Below are positions 1-6,218 of a stretch of DNA of 12,148 bases, piece by piece. Origin of the DNA: Syntrophomonadaceae bacterium (GTDB lineage: Bacteria > Bacillota > Syntrophomonadia > Syntrophomonadales > Syntrophomonadaceae). The position numbers and the translations under genes are program-made. The notes under the pieces were generated by a model that saw nothing but the letters and a program-made list of their open reading frames with translations, made no database searches and was not told where the DNA came from. Location: positions 1 to 12,148 of the forward strand of contig DUSB01000160.1 of assembly GCA_012840625.1 (NCBI GenBank), read 5' to 3'. Numbering within the stretch: position 1 is the stretch's first letter; each line of letters begins with the position of its first letter.

Positions 1-1
1 G

Positions 2-316
2 ATTATATCGGGGGGAGAAAACATCTTCCCGGTGGAGATAGAAGATCATCTGCGCGCCCACAGGAGCATTAAAGACGCAGCGGTTATTGGTCTTCCTGAC
101 CGACGTTTGGGTGAAGTTCCCGTAGCCGTTGTAGAGCTAAAGCCGGGTGAGCAGCTGGATGAGGAGAGCATCCTCAGTTTCTGTGATGATCTGCCTCGTT
201 ACAAAAGACCACATCAGGTGTTTTTTGATAATGTGCCGCGTAACCCGACAGGGAAAATTGAAAAAACCAAGCTGCGCCAGCAGTACTGTGAAGCAGGCCA
301 GGCGCAGGTGGTGTAA
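2..316 (+). CDS. Acyl-CoA synthetase (AMP-dependent synthetase/ligase), C-terminal part only
   Basis: The frame is open from base 2, so the gene begins upstream of the window. About 104 C-terminal residues are present. It opens with SGGENIFPVEIE, the hinge and start of the mobile C-terminal domain of ANL-family adenylating enzymes. It closes with PRNPTGKIEKTKLR, which holds the conserved catalytic lysine of motif A10 (GKIxKxxLR). The family activates a carboxylic acid to an acyl-adenylate with ATP and transfers it to CoA in the cytoplasm. The substrate cannot be told from this fragment because the acid-binding pocket lies outside the window. The gene ends in TAA and is followed 21 bases later by a strong terminator, so it is not co-transcribed with the operon downstream. 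A decayed copy of its last codons sits at 8950-8977. Family assignment is secure; substrate is unknown. Confidence 0.93.
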   Translation: MISGGENIFPVEIEDHLRAHRSIKDAAVIGLPDRRLGEVPVAVVELKPGEQLDEESILSFCDDLPRYKRPHQVFFDNVPRNPTGKIEKTKLRQQYCEAGQAQVV

Positions 317-337
317 AGCGATTAGAAAAGAAGACAC

Positions 338-371
338 CCCGCTTTCAGTTATCCTGAAAGCGGGTTTTTTT
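338..371 (+). terminator. Intrinsic terminator of the acyl-CoA synthetase gene
   Basis: A perfect 11-bp stem, CCCGCTTTCAG (338-348) against CTGAAAGCGGG (354-364), encloses a 5-base loop and is followed by seven T. This is a textbook Rho-independent terminator and separates the first gene from the leader of the transporter operon. A decayed version lies at 9005-9032. Confidence 0.95.
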
Positions 372-407
372 GTGGTCAAAAGCACAGCTGTACAGGCGTT
401 GATACAA

Positions 408-479
408 AACATGACATGCAACAACATAATTAACGAGTAGTCTTTTGAAAGAAAGTGTTATATTATTAACACATAAACG
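408..479 (+). promoter_or_regulatory. Conserved promoter-region blocks ahead of riboswitch copy 1
   Basis: Two blocks are shared with the second leader at 9076-9146 although the sequence around them has diverged. Block 1 is AACATGACATG (408-418), four bases, then AACATAATTA (423-432). Block 2 starts 18 bases later with GAAAGTGTTATATTATTA and ends ACATAAAC. The TATATT/TATTAT within block 2 is a plausible -10 box, but no good TTGACA-like -35 lies 16-18 bases upstream (TTGAAA at 445-450 is too close). The repeated AACATRA words look more like an activator or repressor site. The regulator is unknown and the transcription start is not determined. Confidence 0.45.
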
Positions 480-576
480 AACATAACAATACTAGACCTA
501 AGATAAAACATATTGAGCATTAAAATGTTTGGAATCTTTTTGGTGCAGGTCCGGATGTTAACAATTTAATAACCGT

Positions 577-702
577 ATGATCTTCGACCCTGTTAAACCT
601 AAAACCTTTTATGTCATGGTCGGCAGGGCGGCTGATTTACTTGATATATCCCAGGGTATAGGGGGAAACCCATATGCCTCCCGCAATACGGAAAGAAGAT
701 AA
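577..702 (+). promoter_or_regulatory. Moco/Tuco-type riboswitch aptamer, copy 1 (probable)
   Basis: The folded domain is closed by ATCTTC (580-585) against GAAGAT (695-700). A second helix pairs CCCTG (588-592) with CAGGG (624-628). Inside it, CCTAAA and CATGG resemble the 11-nt GNRA tetraloop receptor (CCUAAG/UAUGG). A third hairpin, GGTATA/TATGCC, is capped by GGG-GAAA-CCC, a GAAA tetraloop that could dock in that receptor, and is followed by CTCCCG. This architecture, with the ...GGAAACC...GCCTCCC... stretch, fits the molybdenum cofactor (Moco RNA) family as I remember it. Placement upstream of a MolBC-like ABC transporter supports that. Some Moco RNAs that lack one helix are thought to sense tungsten cofactor, and I cannot decide between the two ligands. 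A nearly identical core recurs at 9246-9368. I see no B12-box or other known riboswitch signature. The identity rests on recall, not a covariance search. Confidence 0.7.
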
Positions 703-759
703 AACGCAGTCCGACTATCTGGCGATAATCAGCCATAGGCCGGTTTAAGAGCTGTGTAG

Positions 760-804
760 TGGCTTTACCTGTAAGCCAGAATCGACTTTCCGATTCTGGC
801 TTTT
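760..804 (+). terminator. Antiterminator/terminator switch of riboswitch copy 1
   Basis: The terminator stem pairs AAGCCAGAATCG (773-784) with CGATTCTGGCTT (791-802) around ACTTTC and runs into a T stretch (801-804). The upstream TGGCTT (760-765) pairs equally well with AAGCCA (773-778), the 5' arm of the terminator, so the two structures exclude each other. The second leader (9433-9475) keeps both pairings with compensating changes (GCC/GGC becomes ACC/GGT, and GGCTT becomes GGTTT). This indicates control by transcription attenuation before the first gene at 855. Confidence 0.85.
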
Positions 805-854
805 GTAATGCTGGAGTAAGTATGGGGGAAAAAATGTAAGGAGTTTAACGAAAA

Positions 855-1868
855 TTGGCGAAAAATAATTATTCTAAACTTTTACTACTAATCGCAGTAC
901 TGGTAATTATATTTATATTATCTTTTGTTCTGGGACGTTATCCTGTTCCCCCGGGGCAGTTGCTGAGTGTACTGGCAGCCCGGGTTTTTTCCGGGATCCC
1001 CCAAACGTGGAGTCCCACTGTGGAAACCGTTATTTTCCAGGTACGTCTGCCGCGCATTATGGCCGCCATTCTGGTAGGAGCAGCTCTTTCTACAGCCGGA
1101 GCGGCCTATCAGGGTATGTTTAAAAACCCCTTGGTTTCACCGGATATTTTAGGTGCATCGGCTGGAGCGGGATTTGGAGCTGCGCTGGGCATCTATTTTT
1201 CTTTTAGCATGTTTGGGGTTCAGTTGATGGCATTTGTATGGGGCTTGGTAGCAGTTAGTTTAACCTACGGGATCAGCACCCGTATACGGCATGATAAGAT
1301 GCTGGCGCTGGTGCTGGCTGGAATCATGATCGGATCTTTGTTTACCGCCTGTATTTCCTTGATCAAGTATGTAGCCGACCCTTATGATAAATTGCCCGCC
1401 ATTACATTCTGGTTGATGGGCAGTCTGGCTTCAGTTAGTCCCAAAGATATCTACATGGCCTTGATTCCAATTCTGGCAGGAACGATAGTGTTATTTTTAC
1501 TGCGCTGGCGCCTCAATGTTATGGCTATGGGGGAAGAAGAGGCTCAGGTGTTAGGGCTGAACACTGGCCTGCTGAAAATAGCAGTTATTTTTTGTTGTAC
1601 TTTGATGACGGCTGCATCTGTTTCGATCAGTGGCATGATTGGCTGGGTAGGACTGGTTATTCCACATCTGGCCCGGATGATTGTAGGGCCTAATTACCAG
1701 GTGCTTTTACCCACTTCCATTTTACTGGGCGGTTCCTACTTATTACTGGTGGATGATCTGGCTCGTTTAATGGCTGCTATGGAGATCCCGTTAGGAGTCT
1801 TAACAGCTTTGATAGGGGTACCGTTCTTCCTGTACCTCTTGCTAAATAGACGCTGGGGATGGAATTAG
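855..1868 (+). CDS. FecCD/BtuC-family ABC transporter permease, MolB-like
   Basis: A 337-residue inner-membrane permease, the usual length for the FecCD family, which forms a homodimer with about ten helices per chain. Diagnostic motifs are GAALSTAGAAYQGMFKNPL (residues 75-93), the following SPDILGASAGAGFGAALG, and the coupling region GWVGLVIPHLARMIVG (263-278), which contacts the ATPase. The stretch LPAITFWLMGSLASV (about 180-194) is typical of the branch containing the Haemophilus molybdate permease MolB. The start is TTG at 855: AAGGAG at 838-843 lies 11 bases upstream, and no in-frame ATG precedes the first helix. It is the first gene after the riboswitch and 20 bases ahead of the ATPase, so it is part of that operon. 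The substrate is probably molybdate or tungstate, inferred from the riboswitch; siderophore or corrinoid transport is the family alternative. Confidence 0.93.
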   Translation: MAKNNYSKLLLLIAVLVIIFILSFVLGRYPVPPGQLLSVLAARVFSGIPQTWSPTVETVIFQVRLPRIMAAILVGAALSTAGAAYQGMFKNPLVSPDILGASAGAGFGAALGIYFSFSMFGVQLMAFVWGLVAVSLTYGISTRIRHDKMLALVLAGIMIGSLFTACISLIKYVADPYDKLPAITFWLMGSLASVSPKDIYMALIPILAGTIVLFLLRWRLNVMAMGEEEAQVLGLNTGLLKIAVIFCCTLMTAASVSISGMIGWVGLVIPHLARMIVGPNYQVLLPTSILLGGSYLLLVDDLARLMAAMEIPLGVLTALIGVPFFLYLLLNRRWGWN

Positions 1869-1888
1869 AACGGAAATGAGGGATGAGG

Positions 1889-2731
1889 ATGAAATTAGAA
1901 TTAAGAAATCTCAGCTGTGGTTATGGAAAGCGTACTATCATTGACAGCATTTCTATGACGATAAAAGAAGGCGAAGTGATTAGTCTGCTGGGCGCCAACG
2001 GCTGTGGAAAAACAACCCTGCTCAAGACTATACTGGGACTGATAGAATCCCAGGGCGGGCAGGTGCTTCTGGATGGTGAGGATATCCAGAAATGGTCTCC
2101 GGCTCAGGTGGCCAGAGTGATTGGCTATATTCCGCAGCTTCATGAGCCTCCTTTTCCTTTTCAGGTGCTGGATGTTGTATTAATGGGCAGGACAGCTCAC
2201 ATTAAACCTTTTTCTTCTCCTAGCAAAAAAGACGAAGCGATCGCACGGCGTTCATTGGAGAGGCTAAATATCGCTCACCTGGAGAAACGTATTTACACCG
2301 AAATCAGTGGTGGGGAGAGACAGTTGGTGCTGATTGCCCGGGCTCTGGCCCAGGAACCCAAGATACTTATTATGGATGAGCCCACATCCAGTCTGGATTT
2401 TGGCAATCAGGTAAAAGTATTAAATCATATTCAACAGCTGGGGAATCTGGACATGGCGGTGCTAATGTCCTGTCATTTTCCTGAACATGCTTTTCTCTAT
2501 TCTAACCGGGTGGTAATGCTCAACGAGGGCAAAATTCTCTGCAGTGGAGTACCGACGGAAACCATTACCGGTGATAGGCTTAAAACCTTATATGGAGTGG
2601 ATGTAGAGATTGTAACAGTGCGAAACTGTGCCAATAATGAAATAAAAGTCTGTATTCCTTCTGGCCATCAGATGGCCGGGCAGTATTCGGTTACAGCTGA
2701 TTGGGCACCTGAATATGCTGCACTTGCTTAA
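1889..2731 (+). CDS. ABC transporter ATPase of FepC/BtuD/MolC type
   Basis: A 280-residue cytoplasmic ATPase that powers the permease at 855-1868. With the ATG at 1889 as residue 1, the motifs are Walker A GANGCGKT (35-42), Q-loop Gln83 in YIPQ, signature ISGGERQ (139-145), Walker B ILIMDEP (159-165) with the D-loop following, and switch His196. All catalytic residues are present. GAGG at 1878-1881 is seven bases from the ATG at 1889; the ATG two codons earlier (1883) has no room for a ribosome binding site, so 1889 is preferred. About 40 residues beyond the core fold extend the C-terminus, which is within family range. It is separated by 155 bases from the first substrate-binding protein; I see no convincing terminator or promoter in that gap. 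Confidence 0.95.
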   Translation: MKLELRNLSCGYGKRTIIDSISMTIKEGEVISLLGANGCGKTTLLKTILGLIESQGGQVLLDGEDIQKWSPAQVARVIGYIPQLHEPPFPFQVLDVVLMGRTAHIKPFSSPSKKDEAIARRSLERLNIAHLEKRIYTEISGGERQLVLIARALAQEPKILIMDEPTSSLDFGNQVKVLNHIQQLGNLDMAVLMSCHFPEHAFLYSNRVVMLNEGKILCSGVPTETITGDRLKTLYGVDVEIVTVRNCANNEIKVCIPSGHQMAGQYSVTADWAPEYAALA

Positions 2732-2886
2732 ACAGTCGGGTATAGATTCGGCAGTTTAACCTATCAGCCCGTTCAGATCCAGACAGAGATGGGGGGTGTT
2801 TTGAAGATAGCTTAATTTTAAGCAGGATTTGTAGTCTATGTTTTTGATTGCTTTGTAGTTTAGATACACAGGAGAGGAGAAATAAG

Positions 2887-4011
2887 ATGAGAAAGGCTTC
2901 ATATCAGAAGATAGCTGTCTTGCTGCTCTTTGTTTTCATGTTCAGCATGATAGCAGGATGTGGTGCTGAACAGGAAAAGACTGAGGCCGAGCCGGATACA
3001 CGTGTGGTTAAGAATCTGGATGGATCTGAGATTGTTGTTCCGGCTGAAGTAAATCGCGTGGCGGCTCTTTTTGGTCCATCTTATGAAAAAGTATTCCTGC
3101 TCGGAGCTGAAGATAAAATTGTAGCCAATGGGGATTTTCATATTAATGGCTGGCCATGGTCGAATGTGATCTATGAAAGATTGGACGAAGTACCGGGTAT
3201 TCCTAATGCCCATGAATCATTGAATATTGAAGAAATTCTCAAGCTTAAGCCCGATGTAGTATTTTATTGGGATAATCCTGCCGAAGTAAAACGCTTACAG
3301 GAAGCTAATATTGCAGTAGTACCGGCGGTTTCCTCTGCCGAAGGGCAAAAATTTGAGGATTGCAAGAATATGCTCATGGTTTATGCTCAGGTTTTAGGTA
3401 AGGATGAGGAAAAGATAGCGCAGGAATACTGCCAGTATTTTGATGAAAAGGTTGAACAGATCACTGCGGTTACCAAAGATATTCCCGCAGATCAAAGACC
3501 GTCGGTTTATTTCGCGGTGCAAAAATTACTGTGGTCCGCGGGTAAAGAGTCCGATATACCTGAAGTGATTGATTTAGCGGGTGGCAAATGCGTACATGCC
3601 AACATGCCGGGTGGCAGTAAGAGCGAAGTAAACATGGAACAGCTGCTCAAATGGAATCCAGAATATATCTTTGTTGACCATGCCGGTTCTTCCGGGAATG
3701 CCAGTGCTGAAGAAGTGGTCTCTGAAATGAGTGAGGATGCACGTTATAAGCAGCTGGCAGCAGTACAAAACGAACAGGTAAAGGTATGTCCTACTGGTGT
3801 ATTCTTCTGGGATGCAGGGCAGCAAAAAATTCTGCTGCTGATGTGGATGGCAAAAACGCTGCACCCGGATCTGTTTGAGGATTTGGATATGCAGGCTGAA
3901 TTAAAATACTTCTACAAGAAGTTTTATCGTTACGATCTGACGGATGAAGAAGCAGAGAGGATTCTCTTGCATTTGCCTCCGGCAGGTCAGGCAGATAAAC
4001 CGGCAGCATAG
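2887..4011 (+). CDS. ABC transporter substrate-binding lipoprotein (BtuF/FecB/MolA class), first copy
   Basis: A 374-residue lipoprotein exported to the outer face of the membrane. The signal peptide has basic residues (MRK), a hydrophobic core and lipobox IAGC with Cys25 as the lipidated residue. The mature part is a class III (helical-backbone) binding protein: N-lobe opening VVKNLDGSEIVVPAEVNRV, EEILKLKPDVVFYW at the lobe base, a long linker helix around residues 155-195, then a C-lobe with MEQLLKWNPEYIFVD. The tail LKYFYKKFYRYDLTDEEAE matches the second binding protein and the fusion protein. The start is ATG 2887, with AGGAG at 2875-2879 seven bases upstream; the open frame extends 13 codons further to a TTG with no ribosome binding site. 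Ligand is inferred to be an oxyanion or metal complex; which one is not visible. Confidence 0.92.
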   Translation: MRKASYQKIAVLLLFVFMFSMIAGCGAEQEKTEAEPDTRVVKNLDGSEIVVPAEVNRVAALFGPSYEKVFLLGAEDKIVANGDFHINGWPWSNVIYERLDEVPGIPNAHESLNIEEILKLKPDVVFYWDNPAEVKRLQEANIAVVPAVSSAEGQKFEDCKNMLMVYAQVLGKDEEKIAQEYCQYFDEKVEQITAVTKDIPADQRPSVYFAVQKLLWSAGKESDIPEVIDLAGGKCVHANMPGGSKSEVNMEQLLKWNPEYIFVDHAGSSGNASAEEVVSEMSEDARYKQLAAVQNEQVKVCPTGVFFWDAGQQKILLLMWMAKTLHPDLFEDLDMQAELKYFYKKFYRYDLTDEEAERILLHLPPAGQADKPAA

Positions 4012-4045
4012 AAATAGACTACGTGCTTGAACATGGAGGGGAACG

Positions 4046-4933
4046 ATGTTAAACGAGCTTTTTAATATGAACAGCAGTGATCTTTTTAGACAGGCTTCTA
4101 TTCTGGCAGAGCCGATGGAGACGCTCTTATGTTCTCCAATTCCCATAACGACAGAATGCCAGATGACCCCTCCTTGTCGGCATTGCTGGTGGCGTTCGAT
4201 GTCCTTTTTTAGTCAAGATTTCTGGCGCAGGCGAACGCTGGATGAGGTCGCCCGGCGGGCAGGGGATTTATCTTCTGCCGGCATTCAGCGCCTTCTATTG
4301 CCTGCCGGCTGGTTGGGATATGAACTGCCTGAATGGTTTTATACCTATGTTCAGCAGGTTAAAAAGGAGCTTGCAGCCAAAAAGGCAGAAGTTGAAATCT
4401 TTGCTACCTGTGGGCCAATAAGCTGGAGCAGTCTCAGCCAGTTAAAAGAAGCGGGATTAGATGGGTACTGGTGTGGAATAGAAGTACCTAACCCCGAACT
4501 TTTTCGCCAGGTAAGACCGGGAGATAGCTTGAAGGCACGGTTTCAGACGCTGGAAGATGCTGGTGCCGCAGGCCTTAAAATATGGAGTAGTTTTTTATTT
4601 GGTATAGGGGAAAGCGAAAAGGATCTGGTTTGGGGCCTGAAAAAAATGAAGGCGCTGTCGCTGGATTCCTTTTCCCTGACGCCATTTGAACAATATCCCT
4701 ATGTAGAAATGGAACAGCGGCCTGCGGCTAACCTCTATGATTGGGCTCGAACTGCAGCAATAGCACGTATTTACATACAAGATGTCAACTGCTTTACCAG
4801 TCCATCTTTTGCAAGTTGGGGCCTGAGAGCGGGGATTAACAGCTTTTTGCCGGTTTTTCCCGACCAGGGTCAGCTTGAACAGATTCATAGTATGCGCAGT
4901 TATTTTGGTGAAAGGAAGTATCAGCTAAAGTAA
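4046..4933 (+). CDS. BioB/HmdB-like radical SAM enzyme with a CX5CX2C cluster motif
   Basis: A 295-residue cytoplasmic enzyme. The overall pattern is that of the biotin synthase/HydE/HmdB branch of radical SAM proteins: a cluster-binding loop near residue 40, a GL..Y..GIEVPNPELF segment (138-153), TLEDAGAAGLKIWSSFLFGIGESE (168-191) including the GxGE strand, and a C-terminal INSFLP like the LLAGANS of that group. The cluster cysteines are Cys38, Cys44 and Cys47, giving CX5CX2C rather than the usual CX3CX2C. HmdB, which helps build the [Fe]-hydrogenase cofactor, is a known family with this spacing. No auxiliary cluster motif is obvious. Start ATG 4046 with GGAGG at 4035-4039. It lies 34 bases after the first binding protein and 55 before the second. 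The reaction is unknown; do not read the similarity as biotin or hydrogenase cofactor synthesis. Confidence 0.87.
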   Translation: MLNELFNMNSSDLFRQASILAEPMETLLCSPIPITTECQMTPPCRHCWWRSMSFFSQDFWRRRTLDEVARRAGDLSSAGIQRLLLPAGWLGYELPEWFYTYVQQVKKELAAKKAEVEIFATCGPISWSSLSQLKEAGLDGYWCGIEVPNPELFRQVRPGDSLKARFQTLEDAGAAGLKIWSSFLFGIGESEKDLVWGLKKMKALSLDSFSLTPFEQYPYVEMEQRPAANLYDWARTAAIARIYIQDVNCFTSPSFASWGLRAGINSFLPVFPDQGQLEQIHSMRSYFGERKYQLK

Positions 4934-4988
4934 AGGCAGCAAGCAGTTTAATGGTTGCCAGCCAAGGGATGAATGAGGAGGATGAGAG

Positions 4989-6071
4989 ATGAGGAGAAAT
5001 CAGAAGTTAGTAGCATTGTTTATGGTCATGATGATGCTAAGTTTATGCCTAGTGGGATGTGGTAAAGAGGCCAAGCAGGAGATGGAATCCCCGGGTGTAC
5101 AAACCATTGTTGATATGGCCGATCGTGAAGTGGAAGTTCCAGATAAGATAGAGAAAGTCTTTTGTGTCAGTCCGGTGGGTACGATTTTGGTCTACACATT
5201 GGATCCGGATTTATTGATCGGTTGGAACTATGACCTGCGTGAGGGAGAAAAAGAATTTATTCTGCCTGAATATCACCAGCTGCCTAACCTGGGCGGATGG
5301 TATGCGAAAGCTACCTGTAATACGGAGGAGCTGCTGAAACTTGATCCAGATGTCATTTTATCGGTAGGACAGGTGGACCTGGAACAGGCAGAAACGGTTC
5401 AAGAGCAAACGGGAATACCGGTAGTCATCATTAAAGCGGAGCAGCTTAAAGATTTTGATAAAGCCTATGAGTTTGCCGGCAAATTGTTAAACAAAGAAGA
5501 AAAAGCAAAAGAATTAGCAGATTATTGCCGTAAAACCATCAGCGAAATTGAGGAGAAAGCCAAGGATATACCTGAAGATCAGCGAGTACGTGTTTATTAT
5601 GCGGAAGGTCCAGATGGTTTACAGACCGATCCTGCGGGATCACCTCATACAGAGACTCTTGATCTGGTAGGGGGATTAAATGTAGCTGAAGTGCCTATGA
5701 AAGGCGGCATGGGTATGGCTGAAGTATCAATGGAGCAGGTTTTATCCTGGAATCCAGATGTAATCCTGAGCTGGGGCAAGAGCCAGGGTGGATACTATGA
5801 TCAGATCTTTAGCGACCCTGCCTGGCAGAACTTGAGTGCGGTCAGCAACAAAAAGGTGTATGCTATCCCCACTGGACCTTTCAACTGGTTCGACCGTCCT
5901 CCTTCTGCTAATCGTATAATAGGAGTGAAATGGCTGGGGAATCTGCTCTACCCTGATATATATAATTATGACATGGTTAAAGAGACCAAGGAATTTTATA
6001 AACTCTTTTATCATTACGACATCACTGATGAAGAGATTGAGACCCTGTTGAAGGACTGCGGGGGAATATAG
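4989..6071 (+). CDS. ABC transporter substrate-binding lipoprotein (BtuF/FecB/MolA class), second copy
   Basis: A 360-residue lipoprotein with signal peptide MRRNQKLVALFMVMMMLSL and lipobox LVGC (Cys24). The N-lobe begins IVDMADREVEVPDKIEKVF. The TEELLKLDPDVILSVG element closes the N-lobe, a charged linker helix follows (about 155-195), and the C-lobe holds MEQVLSWNPDVILSW and the loop TGPFNWFDRPPSANRIIG, which by position lines the ligand cleft. The tail ETKEFYKLFYHYDITDEE is shared with the first binding protein and the fusion, so all three belong to one subfamily. The two lipoproteins are otherwise clearly diverged and probably bind different ligands or ligand forms. Start ATG 4989 has GAGGAG at 4975-4980. 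One permease/ATPase pair serving two binding proteins is unusual but known. Confidence 0.92.
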   Translation: MRRNQKLVALFMVMMMLSLCLVGCGKEAKQEMESPGVQTIVDMADREVEVPDKIEKVFCVSPVGTILVYTLDPDLLIGWNYDLREGEKEFILPEYHQLPNLGGWYAKATCNTEELLKLDPDVILSVGQVDLEQAETVQEQTGIPVVIIKAEQLKDFDKAYEFAGKLLNKEEKAKELADYCRKTISEIEEKAKDIPEDQRVRVYYAEGPDGLQTDPAGSPHTETLDLVGGLNVAEVPMKGGMGMAEVSMEQVLSWNPDVILSWGKSQGGYYDQIFSDPAWQNLSAVSNKKVYAIPTGPFNWFDRPPSANRIIGVKWLGNLLYPDIYNYDMVKETKEFYKLFYHYDITDEEIETLLKDCGGI

Positions 6072-6103
6072 GACTCTTCTGAATAAAATTTCAACCCTTT
6101 TTA

Positions 6104-6149
6104 CCCGGATGGCACATCCGTTTTACACCAGCGGATTCCGCTGTCCGGG
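6104..6149 (+). other. Structured intergenic element, copy 1, ahead of the radical SAM fusion gene
   Basis: Two tandem hairpins are possible: CGGATG (6106-6111) with CATCCG (6115-6120), and AGCGG (6130-6134) with CCGCT (6138-6142). Alternatively CCCGGA (6104-6109) pairs with TCCGGG (6144-6149) and encloses the second hairpin; this excludes the first. A T-rich stretch (6153-6157) follows. A second copy at 9531-9579 preserves all pairings, and its first hairpin has a GCGA (GNRA) loop and a G-U pair. It may be an attenuator or RNA-processing site controlling the next gene; I do not recognise it as a known family. Confidence 0.55.
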
Positions 6150-6218
6150 ACATTTTTATCAGGATTACCAGGGAAGGCAGTAATAGCTGTAAACTTTAAC
6201 AGTTGAGGAGGAAAAGGC

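Noticed and set aside
577..702. Cobalamin or iron-related control of the FecCD operon
   Set aside because: No B12-box-like sequence or Fur box could be seen in the leader; the structure fits the Moco type better.
822..839. Five-codon reading frame MGEKM with GGAG upstream, just before the permease start
   Set aside because: Too short and its end overlaps the ribosome binding site of the permease gene; no conserved counterpart in the second leader. A leader peptide cannot be shown.
2848..2886. Upstream TTG start for the first binding lipoprotein
   Set aside because: It has no ribosome binding site and would place polar residues before the signal peptide; ATG 2887 has AGGAG seven bases upstream.
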